From Arthrobacter sp. ISL-30 (GTDB lineage: Bacteria; Actinomycetota; Actinomycetes; Actinomycetales; Micrococcaceae), in assembly GCF_018613855.1 (NCBI RefSeq), contig NZ_JAGGPK010000022.1, forward strand, positions 62,001-126,000: a stretch of DNA of 64,000 bases, given 5' to 3'. The translations under genes were made by a program, and so were the position numbers. The notes beneath the pieces are model-generated. The model was not told the origin of the DNA. It ran no database searches and saw only the letters and a program-made list of their open reading frames with translations. Shown piece after piece: positions 8,273 through 17,140 of this stretch (within the stretch, counting starts at the first letter, position 1; each line of letters opens with the position of its first letter).

Positions 8273-9775
8273 TCAGGCCTCGGAATTGAGCGAATAGCAG
8301 TGCAACTTCCCCCGCAGAACCTTGAATTCGGCACGCCGTACACCGGGCAGGATTTCGCCGTCTACGGCCAGCACCAGGGGCTGGGCATCGGCCTCCACAA
8401 CCACATGGCTCGCCTCCGTGAGGTGCGTGACTTTCGACGTCGCCGCGGTTCCGGTCAGGATGGCCCACAAAAGCCGCAGCCGTGCGAAGGGCTCATCTGC
8501 CGTAACGATGCGGATATCGAAAAGGCCGTCGTCCAGGATGGGCCTCGTCAACGGTGCGAGATCCCGTGGGTAGTAGCGGCCGCGCCCCAGATAGAGGATC
8601 CAGAGTTTGTGGCGGACCCCGTTGATGCGCAAGGTAGATGGAGTGGCGGCGGCGAAGGTTCGAAATCCGGCGATCAGGCCAGCTAGGGGTTTTCCCAGTG
8701 CCGGGGTAAGCCGCTCACGGCGCCTCACCAAGTTCGGATAGACGCCGATGCTGGCTGTATTGAGCATGGTCAGCCGGGTTGTTTCAGGCGTGTCGGGAAG
8801 GCCTCGCTCGACGACAACGTTCCCGAGGTCTGCACGGACCGCTTCGCCTTTGGAGGCTGCGCGTGCGGCCGTTTCTACTGAGTCGATCCCGGCGTCCCGC
8901 GCAAAATGGTTGAGCGTCCCGCCCGGCAGCACCAGGAGCGGAAGGGACTGCTCGACGGCGGTCCCGGCTGCGCAGCCCACAGTCCCGTCCCCGCCCCAGA
9001 CTCCGAGAGCACGGGTTCCGGGGTGAAGGGCCCCCGCCAGTACTTCCTCGGCTAAGTCCGACCCTTCCGGAATCTCATGTATATGCGCCTTCGGGAATTC
9101 TTTGCTCAGGACACGGGCGGTTTCCGGGGTGTAAGAACCTCCCAGCGGGTTCACCACAATGCTGAGGCCCTCGCCGTCTTTCAGTGCGGGAGCTTCTACC
9201 GGTGACTGGCGAATCTTGGGTACGGGCGGGCGCTCCGGCCACCAGCGGCGGGTCAGCAGTGCCGCCCCCGCGCCGATCGCCGATCCGAAGAGCACGTCCG
9301 ATGGCCAGTGTGCCCCCGTGTGGATGCGGGAGTAAGCGACACCGGCCGCAACAGGAGCCAGGACGAGCCCGGCGGCCGGACTGACGAACCCGACGCCCAG
9401 CGCGAAGGCCACGGCTGAGGCCGAGTGGCCGGACGGCAACGAGGAACTGATGGGCTGTGGATGTACAAAGCGAAACACGGGCAGGTGCTCGGGAAGCGGG
9501 CGTGCCCGCGGAAGGAGTGTCTTGAATCCCAGGTTGGTCACGGCGGATGCAACGCCCAGGGCCAGGATTCCGTGGACAGCGGCGCGCCGCTCCCTGCCCG
9601 GCACGGCCCCCAGGACGGCGGCCACGGCGAACCACAATTTGCCTTTAGTGGCTGACGCGGAGAGTGCGCGGAAGAAGTGGTCGTGGTTTCCGTGTGGCAG
9701 GCGCCCGACGGCGCGCACCAACGAGCGGTCCCGGGCTGAAACCCAGCCCGACCCCCTCCGGAGAATTGTTCGCAC
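8273..9775 (-). CDS. Fused PAP2 phosphatase / diacylglycerol kinase-like protein
   Basis: 500 residues from GTG 9775. The first 200 residues form a PAP2 phosphatase: KTLLPRARP, then SSLPSGHSASAVAFALG and SRIHTGAHWPSDVLFGS carry the phosphatase motifs between membrane helices. From about residue 205 a DAGK catalytic domain follows, with VVNPLGGS, WGGDGTVGCAAGTAV and LPGGTLNHFARD. The likely role is phospholipid turnover at the inner membrane face: one half dephosphorylates and the other phosphorylates lipids such as undecaprenyl phosphates or diacylglycerol, but neither substrate is shown. The start is uncertain because no good ribosome site lies before the GTG. It is divergent from a second PAP2 gene 43 bases away. 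Confidence 0.88.
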   Translation of the reverse strand: MRTILRRGSGWVSARDRSLVRAVGRLPHGNHDHFFRALSASATKGKLWFAVAAVLGAVPGRERRAAVHGILALGVASAVTNLGFKTLLPRARPLPEHLPVFRFVHPQPISSSLPSGHSASAVAFALGVGFVSPAAGLVLAPVAAGVAYSRIHTGAHWPSDVLFGSAIGAGAALLTRRWWPERPPVPKIRQSPVEAPALKDGEGLSIVVNPLGGSYTPETARVLSKEFPKAHIHEIPEGSDLAEEVLAGALHPGTRALGVWGGDGTVGCAAGTAVEQSLPLLVLPGGTLNHFARDAGIDSVETAARAASKGEAVRADLGNVVVERGLPDTPETTRLTMLNTASIGVYPNLVRRRERLTPALGKPLAGLIAGFRTFAAATPSTLRINGVRHKLWILYLGRGRYYPRDLAPLTRPILDDGLFDIRIVTADEPFARLRLLWAILTGTAATSKVTHLTEASHVVVEADAQPLVLAVDGEILPGVRRAEFKVLRGKLHCYSLNSEA

Positions 9776-9818
9776 ACCTCACCATAGCGCGGTGTCTGCA
9801 CTGATGAGGAGGGCTAGG

Positions 9819-10544
9819 ATGATTGCCATGGCACGGCTCCTGGCTCCCCGCAGCTTTGCCCTCGGCGGATTGGTAACAGTCGGCACAATCCTCCTGGCGG
9901 CCGCGATCATCCCCGCAGGAATGCTGATAGCCCAGCCTCGCGACGTTCCCTTCCTGGAACTGGACACCGGCTGGCATGACTTCATGGCCTCTCTCCGTGC
10001 CCCGTGGTGGGATGGTGTCAACTGGGTCCTGAACGCCCTCGGGTTTCTGGGGGCACTTTTGCTCCAGGCACTCCTTGCCACCATCCTGATTCTGCGCCGT
10101 CGCCCCGGCACGGCCGCCTTTTGCATCCTTGCCGGATTTGTGGGCCTCCTTGTGACCCAGCTCGCCAAGGCGCTTATTGACCGTTCCCGTCCCGCGGAGG
10201 CAGTGGTCCTGAGTGACAGTGGTTCATACCCATCTGGGCATGTTTCCGCGACCACGGTCCTGCTAGTGGTACTCGCTCTGTTGATTGGACGCCTGTGGGC
10301 CTGGATTATTTCCTTGCTCGGCATCCTTTCCATGATGCTGAGCCGCACCTATCTCGCCGCGCACTGGCTTATGGATGTGGTGGGGGCCGCCTGTTTCTCC
10401 ATTGGCGTCGTTCTACTGCTCTGGATCGCTTTCCAAAGGGCCTGTGTGCAGGAGAATGTCGACGCTGAGCGGATCCTTACTTGGCGTGCAAGGGCCGCGC
10501 GGCGCCGGCGAGCAGAAGGGCGAGCAGAATCGGCGCCGCAATAG
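9819..10544 (+). CDS. PAP2-family membrane phosphatase
   Basis: 241 residues. ATG 9819 is chosen because GAGGAGG ends six bases upstream; the open frame continues back into the divergent neighbour without a ribosome site. Motifs: KALIDRSRPAEA, YPSGHVSATTVLL and SRTYLAAHWLMDVVGA, the three parts of the PAP2 active site, within about six membrane helices. It probably recycles undecaprenyl pyrophosphate or a related lipid phosphate. The last 68 bases overlap the 3' end of the convergent MFS gene and encode a very basic tail (ARAARRRRAEGRAES), which may be a recent read-through extension. Confidence 0.88.
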   Translation: MIAMARLLAPRSFALGGLVTVGTILLAAAIIPAGMLIAQPRDVPFLELDTGWHDFMASLRAPWWDGVNWVLNALGFLGALLLQALLATILILRRRPGTAAFCILAGFVGLLVTQLAKALIDRSRPAEAVVLSDSGSYPSGHVSATTVLLVVLALLIGRLWAWIISLLGILSMMLSRTYLAAHWLMDVVGAACFSIGVVLLLWIAFQRACVQENVDAERILTWRARAARRRRAEGRAESAPQ

Positions 10545-11661
10545 CCAGGAGGGCCAGGCGGATGCCTGTGTGGTCGCCCAGGTAACCCAAGAGGGGTGGT
10601 CCAGCGAGGAAGGCGACGTAGCCAATCGTCGAAACCACTGACACCCGTGCAGCAGCATGCTTGGGGTCATCTGCCGCCGCGGACATGCCCATCGGAAAGG
10701 CCAGTGCCGCGCCGATGCCCCAAAGTGCCGCACCGATGGACGCGAGGACCATGTTCCCTGCAAAAACATAGAGGGCAAGGCCCGCCGCGGCGGCGACCAT
10801 GCTGGCCCTCAACACTGCGACCCGGCCGTAAGCGTCGATAGCGCGTCCACCAAAGAACCGCATCGCCGTCATGGCCCCAACAAAGAGCGCGAACAGCAGG
10901 GCACCGGCGGACTCGGTCACCCGAAGCCCGTCCACGGCCGCCTTGGCGATCCAGTCATTGCCTGCCCCTTCCGTGAGGGTAGCGCCCAGGACAACGACGC
11001 CAATCAGCAAAGTCCTGCCATCGCGCCAAGCTGTGGCCCCCTTCCGCTCACGCGCTTCTCCGTCGGCCGGTTCGGGCTCAACGATGTGGGGCAGGAAGTA
11101 CCGCGGGGCAATGAGCGCCAGGACCAGGGACGCCACAGCGATGGCAAGGAGGTGCGCCGGAAGCCCGACTCCGAGCCTTGCCAGGCCGGCACCGATCAGG
11201 GCCCCAACAAAGGCGCCTCCGCTGAAGGCTGCATGGAACTGCGGCATCACCGTGCGCATGAGGCGATGTTCGACGTCGGCCCCTTCGACATTCTGGGCTA
11301 CGTCCCAGAGCCCGATGCCCACCCCGAAAAAGAAGAGAGCCACTGCTGTGGCTATTACCGAACCGGCCATCAATGAAAAGGCAACACCCGTCCCGGCCGC
11401 GGAAACAAGTAGCCCAGCGCCCCTGACCGTGTTGGCAGTGCCGATCCTGCCGATCACCCAGCCCGCGGAGGGCAGCGCGGTCAGGGAGCCGACGGCGATG
11501 CACAGAAGGAGCGTGCCCATCTGCCCGGAGGTCAGGCTCAACGCTTCGGTGACGGCGGGGATGCGTGCGGCCCAGCTGGCAAAAACCAGTCCGTTCATTC
11601 CGAACACAAGGAAGGTGGCTACGGCTGCGGCACGGACGTTGATGGTAGTTGCTGTGCTCAT
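10477..11661 (-). CDS. MFS transporter
   Basis: 394 residues and twelve predicted helices, with no large soluble domain. The N-terminal half includes GMNGLVFASWAARIPAVTEA and the pattern of the YbjJ/fucose-permease-like MFS subgroup; a cytosolic loop around residues 190-210 is charged. A proton-coupled exporter or sugar transporter is possible; substrate unknown. It is flanked by unrelated genes and its 3' end overlaps the convergent PAP2 gene. Confidence 0.85.
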   Translation of the reverse strand: MSTATTINVRAAAVATFLVFGMNGLVFASWAARIPAVTEALSLTSGQMGTLLLCIAVGSLTALPSAGWVIGRIGTANTVRGAGLLVSAAGTGVAFSLMAGSVIATAVALFFFGVGIGLWDVAQNVEGADVEHRLMRTVMPQFHAAFSGGAFVGALIGAGLARLGVGLPAHLLAIAVASLVLALIAPRYFLPHIVEPEPADGEARERKGATAWRDGRTLLIGVVVLGATLTEGAGNDWIAKAAVDGLRVTESAGALLFALFVGAMTAMRFFGGRAIDAYGRVAVLRASMVAAAAGLALYVFAGNMVLASIGAALWGIGAALAFPMGMSAAADDPKHAAARVSVVSTIGYVAFLAGPPLLGYLGDHTGIRLALLAIAAPILLALLLAGAARPLHAK

Positions 11662-11710
11662 TCGTTCGATTCTTTCATGCGTACAGGGCAGGAACCGGTA
11701 GGCTCACGCC

Positions 11711-11860
11711 ATGGCAGAGGAAACTGTTCAAGGATGGAAAAGTTTCCGGTCGAGGCGAGTACGTTGACGGCGAACGCCAGGGCCACTGGGTCTTCTATTA
11801 TCGCAACGGCCAGATCAAGGCAACCCGACCCTCCCGCACATCCCGCCGCCAGATGTTTGA
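11711..11860 (+). pseudogene. Remnant of a MORN-repeat (YwqK-like) protein
   Basis: A short stretch reads LFKDGKVSGRGEYVDGERQG followed by HWVFYYRNGQIKA, which is a clear MORN-type repeat pair. The ATG at 11711 is in a different frame and stops after 18 codons, and the repeat frame is followed by unrelated low-quality sequence. It looks like what is left of a MORN-repeat gene after frameshift and truncation. No ribosome site matches the repeat frame. The 260-bp gap between the MFS and ABC-F genes holds nothing else that I recognise. Confidence 0.45.
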
Positions 11861-11921
11861 GAGAGCATTCCAAAAAAGGGGACTAAAGGAGAGTGAGCGT
11901 GTAGTGAAAGGTCAGGGCGCG

Positions 11922-13604
11922 CTAGCGGGCGCGCTCGACTCTCGCCTCGTCCCAGACCGGTTCCTCGGACTCATAGACCTTTCCGTCTGAGCCGAAGACC
12001 AGGAAGCGGTCGAAAGACCTTGCAAACCAGCGGTCGTGGGTCACGGCAAGCACCGTTCCTTCGAAGGCCTCAATGGCCCGTTCCAGTGCCTCGCCGGAGT
12101 GCAGGTCCAGGTTGTCGGTCGGCTCATCCAGAAGCAGGAGGGTGGCCCCCGAAAGCTGCAGGAGCAGGATCTGGAACCGTGCCTGCTGGCCGCCGGACAG
12201 TGACTCGTACTTCTGCTCGGCCTGTCCCACCAGGCCATAGGAATCCAAAGCGCCGGATGCAGCCTCGCGCCCCAACCCTGAACGGTGCTCGTCTCCGCGG
12301 TGCAGGATGTCCAGGAGTGTCCTGCCCAGCAGGTCTGGCCGCGAATGGGTCTGGGCAAAGAAACCGGGCCGGATGCGTGCGCCCAGCTTGACTGTTCCCT
12401 CATGCGGAACGGGAGCAATGACGACGTCCGAAACGGGAAGATGCTCGCGGTCCGGGTCGGTGCCCCCTGCGGCCAGGAGGCGGAGGAAATGACTCTTTCC
12501 GGAACCGTTGGAACCCAGGACCCCTACCCGGTCACCGAACCAGATCTCGCTGGAGAATGGCTTCATGAGGCCGGTTAGCTCCAGCTTTTCGGCGACGACA
12601 GCTCGCTTCCCGGTTCGTCCGCCGCGGAGCCGCATGTGGACGTTCTGCTCCAGGGGCAGTGCCTCCGGCGGTCCGGCTTCCAGGAATCTTGCCAGGCGTG
12701 TCTGTGCCGCCTGGTACTTGTTGGCCATGTCCGAGCGGAATGCCGCCTTGGTCTTGTACATGTTGACGAGTTCCTTGAGCTTCGTGTGCTCCTCGTCCCA
12801 GCGCTTCCTCAGTTCTTCGAAGCGGGCGTTGCGGTCAGCCCTGGCCCCAACATAGGAGCCGAAGCCGCCGCCGTGCACCCAGGCCCCGGCGCCGTTGATA
12901 CCCGGTTCCAAGGTGACAATCCGGCCGGCAGCGTTGTTCAGTAGTTCGCGGTCATGGCTGATGAAGAAGACAGTCTTTTTGGACTCGTTGAGCTTGTCCT
13001 CAAGCCAGCGCTTGCCCGGGACATCCAGGTAGTTGTCCGGCTCGTCAAGGAGGAGCAGTTCGTCCGGGCCGGAAAACAGCGCTTCCAGCACCAGCCGCTT
13101 CTGCTCGCCGCCGGAGAGGCTCGACGCCGGGCGGTGCTGTGCGCGGTCAAACGGCAGGCCCAAGGCGGCCATGCACACTTCGTCCCAGACCGTCTCGACG
13201 TCATAGCCGCCGGCGTCTCCCCAGTCCACGATTGCCTGGGCATACCGCATCTGGGTTGGCTCGTCGTCGTGCTCCATCATGGCGAGCTCCGCCTCGTCGA
13301 CAGCCCGGGCAGCGGCAGCCAGGACAGGGGGAGCCGCCGACAGCAGCAGGTCGCGGACGGTGGATTCGTCGCGTACCTGGCCCACGAACTGGCGCATGAT
13401 GCCCATGTTCCCCGAGCGGCCAATGACTCCTTCGTCGGGCGTGAGGTCACCGGAAATGATCTTGAAAAGGGTTGTCTTGCCGGTTCCGTTGGGCCCAATC
13501 AATGCCGTCTTACTGCCGTCCGGGACTTTGAAGGTCACGCCGTTGAGCAGTTGCGTGCCGTCGGAGAGGAAGTAGTCGATGCCGGAAACGTCAATATGGG
13601 CCAC
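11922..13604 (-). CDS. ABC-F family ATPase
   Basis: About 560 residues with two nucleotide-binding domains and no membrane segments. Domain 1: Walker A GPNGTGKTTLFKI, signature SLSGGEQKRLVLEAL, Walker B LLLLDEPDNYLD. A linker of charged helix follows (KRWDEEHTKLKELVNMYKTK), then domain 2: GSNGSGKSHFLRLL, ESLSGGQQARFQ, LLLDEPTDNLD. ABC-F proteins bind ribosomes and act in translation or antibiotic protection; which one applies here is not shown. GTG 13604 (VAHIDVSGID) is preferred to GTG 13619 because the protein start then matches the fold. Confidence 0.9.
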   Translation of the reverse strand: MAHIDVSGIDYFLSDGTQLLNGVTFKVPDGSKTALIGPNGTGKTTLFKIISGDLTPDEGVIGRSGNMGIMRQFVGQVRDESTVRDLLLSAAPPVLAAAARAVDEAELAMMEHDDEPTQMRYAQAIVDWGDAGGYDVETVWDEVCMAALGLPFDRAQHRPASSLSGGEQKRLVLEALFSGPDELLLLDEPDNYLDVPGKRWLEDKLNESKKTVFFISHDRELLNNAAGRIVTLEPGINGAGAWVHGGGFGSYVGARADRNARFEELRKRWDEEHTKLKELVNMYKTKAAFRSDMANKYQAAQTRLARFLEAGPPEALPLEQNVHMRLRGGRTGKRAVVAEKLELTGLMKPFSSEIWFGDRVGVLGSNGSGKSHFLRLLAAGGTDPDREHLPVSDVVIAPVPHEGTVKLGARIRPGFFAQTHSRPDLLGRTLLDILHRGDEHRSGLGREAASGALDSYGLVGQAEQKYESLSGGQQARFQILLLQLSGATLLLLDEPTDNLDLHSGEALERAIEAFEGTVLAVTHDRWFARSFDRFLVFGSDGKVYESEEPVWDEARVERAR

Positions 13605-13678
13605 GCCCAATCTTCCCACAGCGCCTGCACGGTCCGCCCGCCAATCATGCCGACGAGCGGCTCGCCCGCCAGCCGTGC

Positions 13679-14197
13679 CTACGAACCGCGGATCTTTCCC
13701 CAGGGCTTATAGATGCCCAGGACCAGGGCAAACGCCAGCGACAGGAACGACACAACTGGCGGGAAGAGGAGCTGCACAGGGGCGTTACCGAGGGCCGCCC
13801 GCACAGCCGCGCCTCCGCCGTCGGGCATGTCGGGCGCCCGCTCTGGCAGTCCCTCCACTGCCGGGATCAGGACAAAGAACACCAGAGCGATCAGTATCAG
13901 GCCAAGCACGAGTTTTACTGCCACCCACCAATACTGCAGCAGGCCCCATTTGGTCCACAGGCCCTGCGCCAGTCCGGTGAGGAGCATCAGCAGGCTAAGC
14001 GTGATCACTGAGGGAGGAACAATTATTCCCAAAGCCGTATATATGGCCACGGCAATGTTTCCACTCTCGGTGGTTAATCCTGTCAGCACGAGCGCAAGGA
14101 GTCCGACGTCGAGTCCCATCCAACCGACGCCACCAACCATATGGAGGGCCAGGAGCAGCTTTCGCCATGGTTGCGGCAGGAGGCGTCGTTCAGTCAT
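13679..14197 (-). CDS. DUF2269-like integral membrane protein
   Basis: 172 residues, four hydrophobic helices (KLLLALHMVGGVGWMGLDVG first, then LVLGLILIALVFFVLIPAV and a final LSLAFALVLGIYK). The helix-1 pattern LHxxGGVxWMG resembles the DUF2269 family of small membrane proteins. Function unknown. It lies upstream of the ABC-F gene on the same strand with a 74-bp gap, so operon membership is unclear. Confidence 0.7.
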   Translation of the reverse strand: MTERRLLPQPWRKLLLALHMVGGVGWMGLDVGLLALVLTGLTTESGNIAVAIYTALGIIVPPSVITLSLLMLLTGLAQGLWTKWGLLQYWWVAVKLVLGLILIALVFFVLIPAVEGLPERAPDMPDGGGAAVRAALGNAPVQLLFPPVVSFLSLAFALVLGIYKPWGKIRGS

Positions 14198-14303
14198 CGG
14201 GCCCTCCGGGCTGGGTAGCTTGGGTCAGTCCTGGGCGCTTGTTTCGACTCCCAGGACGTCCCTCCTCGACGGACATGGCCCAGCTTAAGCCTCGCCGCGG
14301 TCG

Positions 14304-15710
14304 TCAGTCTTTACTTAGTGCTCCCGTTTTGCGGCTGCGGTTCCGCTCGGCGAGCCGGCAGGCGACGGCAATGCCGGCAGTCAATGCGAATGTAGACAGC
14401 AGTTGCGTCCTGGCTCCGGGATCGAGAAAACCAAGGACGAAGATGGTGGCCAGGATGGCCATCGCCAGGTAGGTCAGATAAGGAAACGCCCACATTCTGA
14501 GGGGAAGTACATGGCCGTCCCGGTCTGCTCGCCGACGCAGGACCAGCTGTGAAAGAAGCACGGACGTCCAGACCACGAGGACGGTTGAGCCCACCAGGTT
14601 GAGGAGCAGCGGTAGTACCTGGCCTGGGAAGAATAGTTCCAGCACGGTTGAGCCGACGCCGAAGGCGACGGAGGCGAATACCGCCCTGGCGGGGGCTTTG
14701 GACCTGTTGAGACGGGTCAGGGCCGTGGGTGCCTCACCGCGCTCCGCGAGTGAATACACCATACGGGACGCGCCGTAGAGGTTGGCATTGAGCGCGGAGA
14801 GCAGGGCAACGACGGCGACCAGGGTGATGGCCGCTTCGGCGCCTGGAATCCTGGCTACGCCAAGCACCGCCGCAAAGGGAGACTTCAGTTCCTCGGAATC
14901 CCAGGGCACCACGGTAACGATCACCAGGATCGAGCCAATGTAGAAGACCATGATCCGCCACACCACAGTCCGTATCGCCTTCCCTACGCTACGGACCGGA
15001 TCCTGCGTTTCGGCCGCGGCGACGCTGACGATTTCCGTTCCGCCGAAGGCGAAGACCACCACAAGCAGCGCCGAGGCAATTCCGGCCACTCCTGTTGGCG
15101 CGAATCCGCCGTTTCCGAAGAGGTTCGACAGGCCGGGGGAGGCAACAGCGGGCAGCCACCCGAAGATGAGGGCGGCGCCAATAAGGATGAAGGCTGCAAT
15201 GGCCACGACTTTGAGGATGGCGAACCAAAACTCAAACTCTCCGTAGTTGCGCACTCCCGCCACGTTCACTGCGGTGAAGACGGTGACAAAAACCAGCGAT
15301 AACAGCCAGACCGGAAGACCGGGAATGACTGTGGCGAGGAGTCCAGCTGCTCCCACGGCTTCTGCGGCGATCACCACTACCAGTTGGAACCACCATAGCC
15401 AGCCAAGGGTTGAGCCGGCGGTTTTGCCAAAAGCCTTCTGGGCGTAGACGGAGAAGGCGCCAATGTTGGGGTTGGCCGCGGCCAGTTCCCCAAGGGCCCG
15501 CATGACCAGGATAACCAGGGTCCCGGCGACCAAGTAGGAGACCAACACGGCCGGACCTGCCGCCTTCACACCAACGCCTGACCCTAGGAACAGGCCCGCA
15601 CCGATTGCGCTGCCGAGTCCCATCATGGTCAACTGCCTGGATTTCAAGGATTGTCCCAGTCCAGGCCGGGTCATGACCTGGGGAGGGACGAGGGTGGCTG
15701 CCTTGTTCAT
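14304..15710 (-). CDS. Amino acid permease (APC superfamily)
   Basis: 468 residues with twelve predicted helices. The N-terminus has LKSRQLTMMGLGSAIGAGLF, the substrate-binding helix-1 signature of APC/AAT amino acid permeases, and a helix-3/4 region with LGWLWWFQLVVVIAAEAVGA. It is divergent from an aminotransferase-TPP enzyme-Lrp regulator run on the other strand, which fits import of an amino acid that those enzymes then degrade. The particular amino acid cannot be deduced. Confidence 0.88.
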   Translation of the reverse strand: MNKAATLVPPQVMTRPGLGQSLKSRQLTMMGLGSAIGAGLFLGSGVGVKAAGPAVLVSYLVAGTLVILVMRALGELAAANPNIGAFSVYAQKAFGKTAGSTLGWLWWFQLVVVIAAEAVGAAGLLATVIPGLPVWLLSLVFVTVFTAVNVAGVRNYGEFEFWFAILKVVAIAAFILIGAALIFGWLPAVASPGLSNLFGNGGFAPTGVAGIASALLVVVFAFGGTEIVSVAAAETQDPVRSVGKAIRTVVWRIMVFYIGSILVIVTVVPWDSEELKSPFAAVLGVARIPGAEAAITLVAVVALLSALNANLYGASRMVYSLAERGEAPTALTRLNRSKAPARAVFASVAFGVGSTVLELFFPGQVLPLLLNLVGSTVLVVWTSVLLSQLVLRRRADRDGHVLPLRMWAFPYLTYLAMAILATIFVLGFLDPGARTQLLSTFALTAGIAVACRLAERNRSRKTGALSKD

Positions 15711-16038
15711 AAGTTGCCTCGCATCGGGGTGTGGAAGCGGATGCCCTCCGCTTGGAGATCATTGACCTCAGAGCGATCCTCTTTGAGCGCCCTGACGTTG
15801 TGGCTCCGTGTTGGGGAGCCCGGACGTGACGCTAATCACTCTCCTGCAATGATGGCAAGCAATGCGGAAGTCAATGTGCAAGCTGCTAATTCTGTTGGCG
15901 GCATGCAGGGACAAACTGTACAGCTTGTGCACCCTGCGAACGTGAACTTGCCTACCGCACAGCCACCTCTTTAGCGTGTGTCCGACACCACAGGAACCCG
16001 CATCAAGGCCGCCTGGACTACCAACACCTGGAGGACAC
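15711..16038. promoter_or_regulatory. Divergent promoter region of the amino-acid module
   Basis: 328 bases without a gene between the permease (minus) and the aminotransferase (plus). It must hold both promoters and probably the binding sites of the Lrp-type regulator encoded at 18955. Near 15847-15870 there is a CAATG direct repeat around GATGGCAAG. No convincing operator or hairpin could be picked out by eye. Confidence 0.45.
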
Positions 16039-17124
16039 ATGACCATTGCACAGCGAGCCGGGCTTGAGGCGATCGCGCCCTACAAGCAGGGAATTGCCCC
16101 TAGGACGATCCATGGACTGGAACCGTTCAAGTTGTCATCCAACGAGAACCCGTATCCTCCTTTGCCCTCCGTCACGAAAGTTGTGGCGGCAGCGGCCGCA
16201 AATATCCACCGCTACCCCTCCATCTCCGCTGATGCGCTGACCAATGCGCTGGCCGAAAGGTGGGGAGTCGCCCCCGGCAATGTCGCCCTAGGTGCAGGCT
16301 CAGTGGAAGTGGCCTCCCAGCTCATTCACGCCATAACCAATCCCGGGGACCAGGTGATGTTCGCGTGGCGCTCCTTTGAGGCCTACCCCGTCCTGATCAC
16401 TGTTGCGGGAGCAACTCCCCAGCCTGTTCCCTTGACTCCGGAAGGTGGTCACGACTTGCCCGCAATGGCGGCTGCGGTTACCCCGCGGACCAGAATGATC
16501 TTCCTGTGCAATCCCAACAACCCCACGGGATCGGTACTGACAGCCTCCGCCGTCGAAGAATTTATCGACGCCGTGCCGACGGAGGTGCTGATCGTCATCG
16601 ATGAGGCGTATCTGCACTTCAACGACGATCCCGAATCTGCAATAGGAATGGATGTCTTCCGGCGGCACCCGAATGTTGTGGTTCTGCACACCTTTTCCAA
16701 GGCCTATGGGCTGGCCGGCCTCCGCCTTGGATATGCCATCGGCGCCCCTGAGCTGATTGTTAATCTGCGGAAGGTTGCTGTTCCTTTTGCGGTCACCGCC
16801 CTGGCCCAGGAGGCCGGAATAGCCTCACTCCAGGCCGAAAAGGAACTGCAGGAGCGCATCAATGTCCTGGTCGCCGAGCGCCAGCGCGTTTACGTCGGGC
16901 TTCTCGACGCCGGCCTCCCTGTCTTGCCGTCGCAGGCGAACTTCCTCTGGCTGGGCAGCGGGATTCACACAGACGCCCTCGCCTCGTTGTTCGAAGACAA
17001 CGCGCTGTCCGTCCGCGCCTTCCCCGGCGAGGGTATTCGCATTTCCGTCGGTACTCCCGACAGCAACGACCGTGTCCTGGCCACGGCCCGGCAGGCCGCC
17101 GGCCTACTGACTCCCCGACTCTGA
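16039..17124 (+). CDS. HisC-like PLP aminotransferase
   Basis: 361 residues from ATG 16039, which follows GGAGGA at a good distance; the frame open upstream to 15976 is not translated by a visible site. Fold type I aminotransferase: LSSNENPYPP at the N-terminus, NPNNPTGSVL, IDEAYLHF, and SKAYGLAGLRLGYAIG with the PLP-binding Lys. These are the hallmarks of histidinol-phosphate and aromatic aminotransferases. No other his genes are nearby, and the next gene is a TPP enzyme 16 bases downstream, so a catabolic role converting an amino acid to its 2-oxo acid is more likely than histidine synthesis. Confidence 0.85.
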   Translation: MTIAQRAGLEAIAPYKQGIAPRTIHGLEPFKLSSNENPYPPLPSVTKVVAAAAANIHRYPSISADALTNALAERWGVAPGNVALGAGSVEVASQLIHAITNPGDQVMFAWRSFEAYPVLITVAGATPQPVPLTPEGGHDLPAMAAAVTPRTRMIFLCNPNNPTGSVLTASAVEEFIDAVPTEVLIVIDEAYLHFNDDPESAIGMDVFRRHPNVVVLHTFSKAYGLAGLRLGYAIGAPELIVNLRKVAVPFAVTALAQEAGIASLQAEKELQERINVLVAERQRVYVGLLDAGLPVLPSQANFLWLGSGIHTDALASLFEDNALSVRAFPGEGIRISVGTPDSNDRVLATARQAAGLLTPRL

Positions 17125-17140
17125 TCTCTTAGGACACCCC

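Noticed and set aside
16039..17124. Histidine biosynthesis hisC
   Set aside because: No other his gene is present and the neighbours are a permease, TPP enzyme and Lrp regulator.
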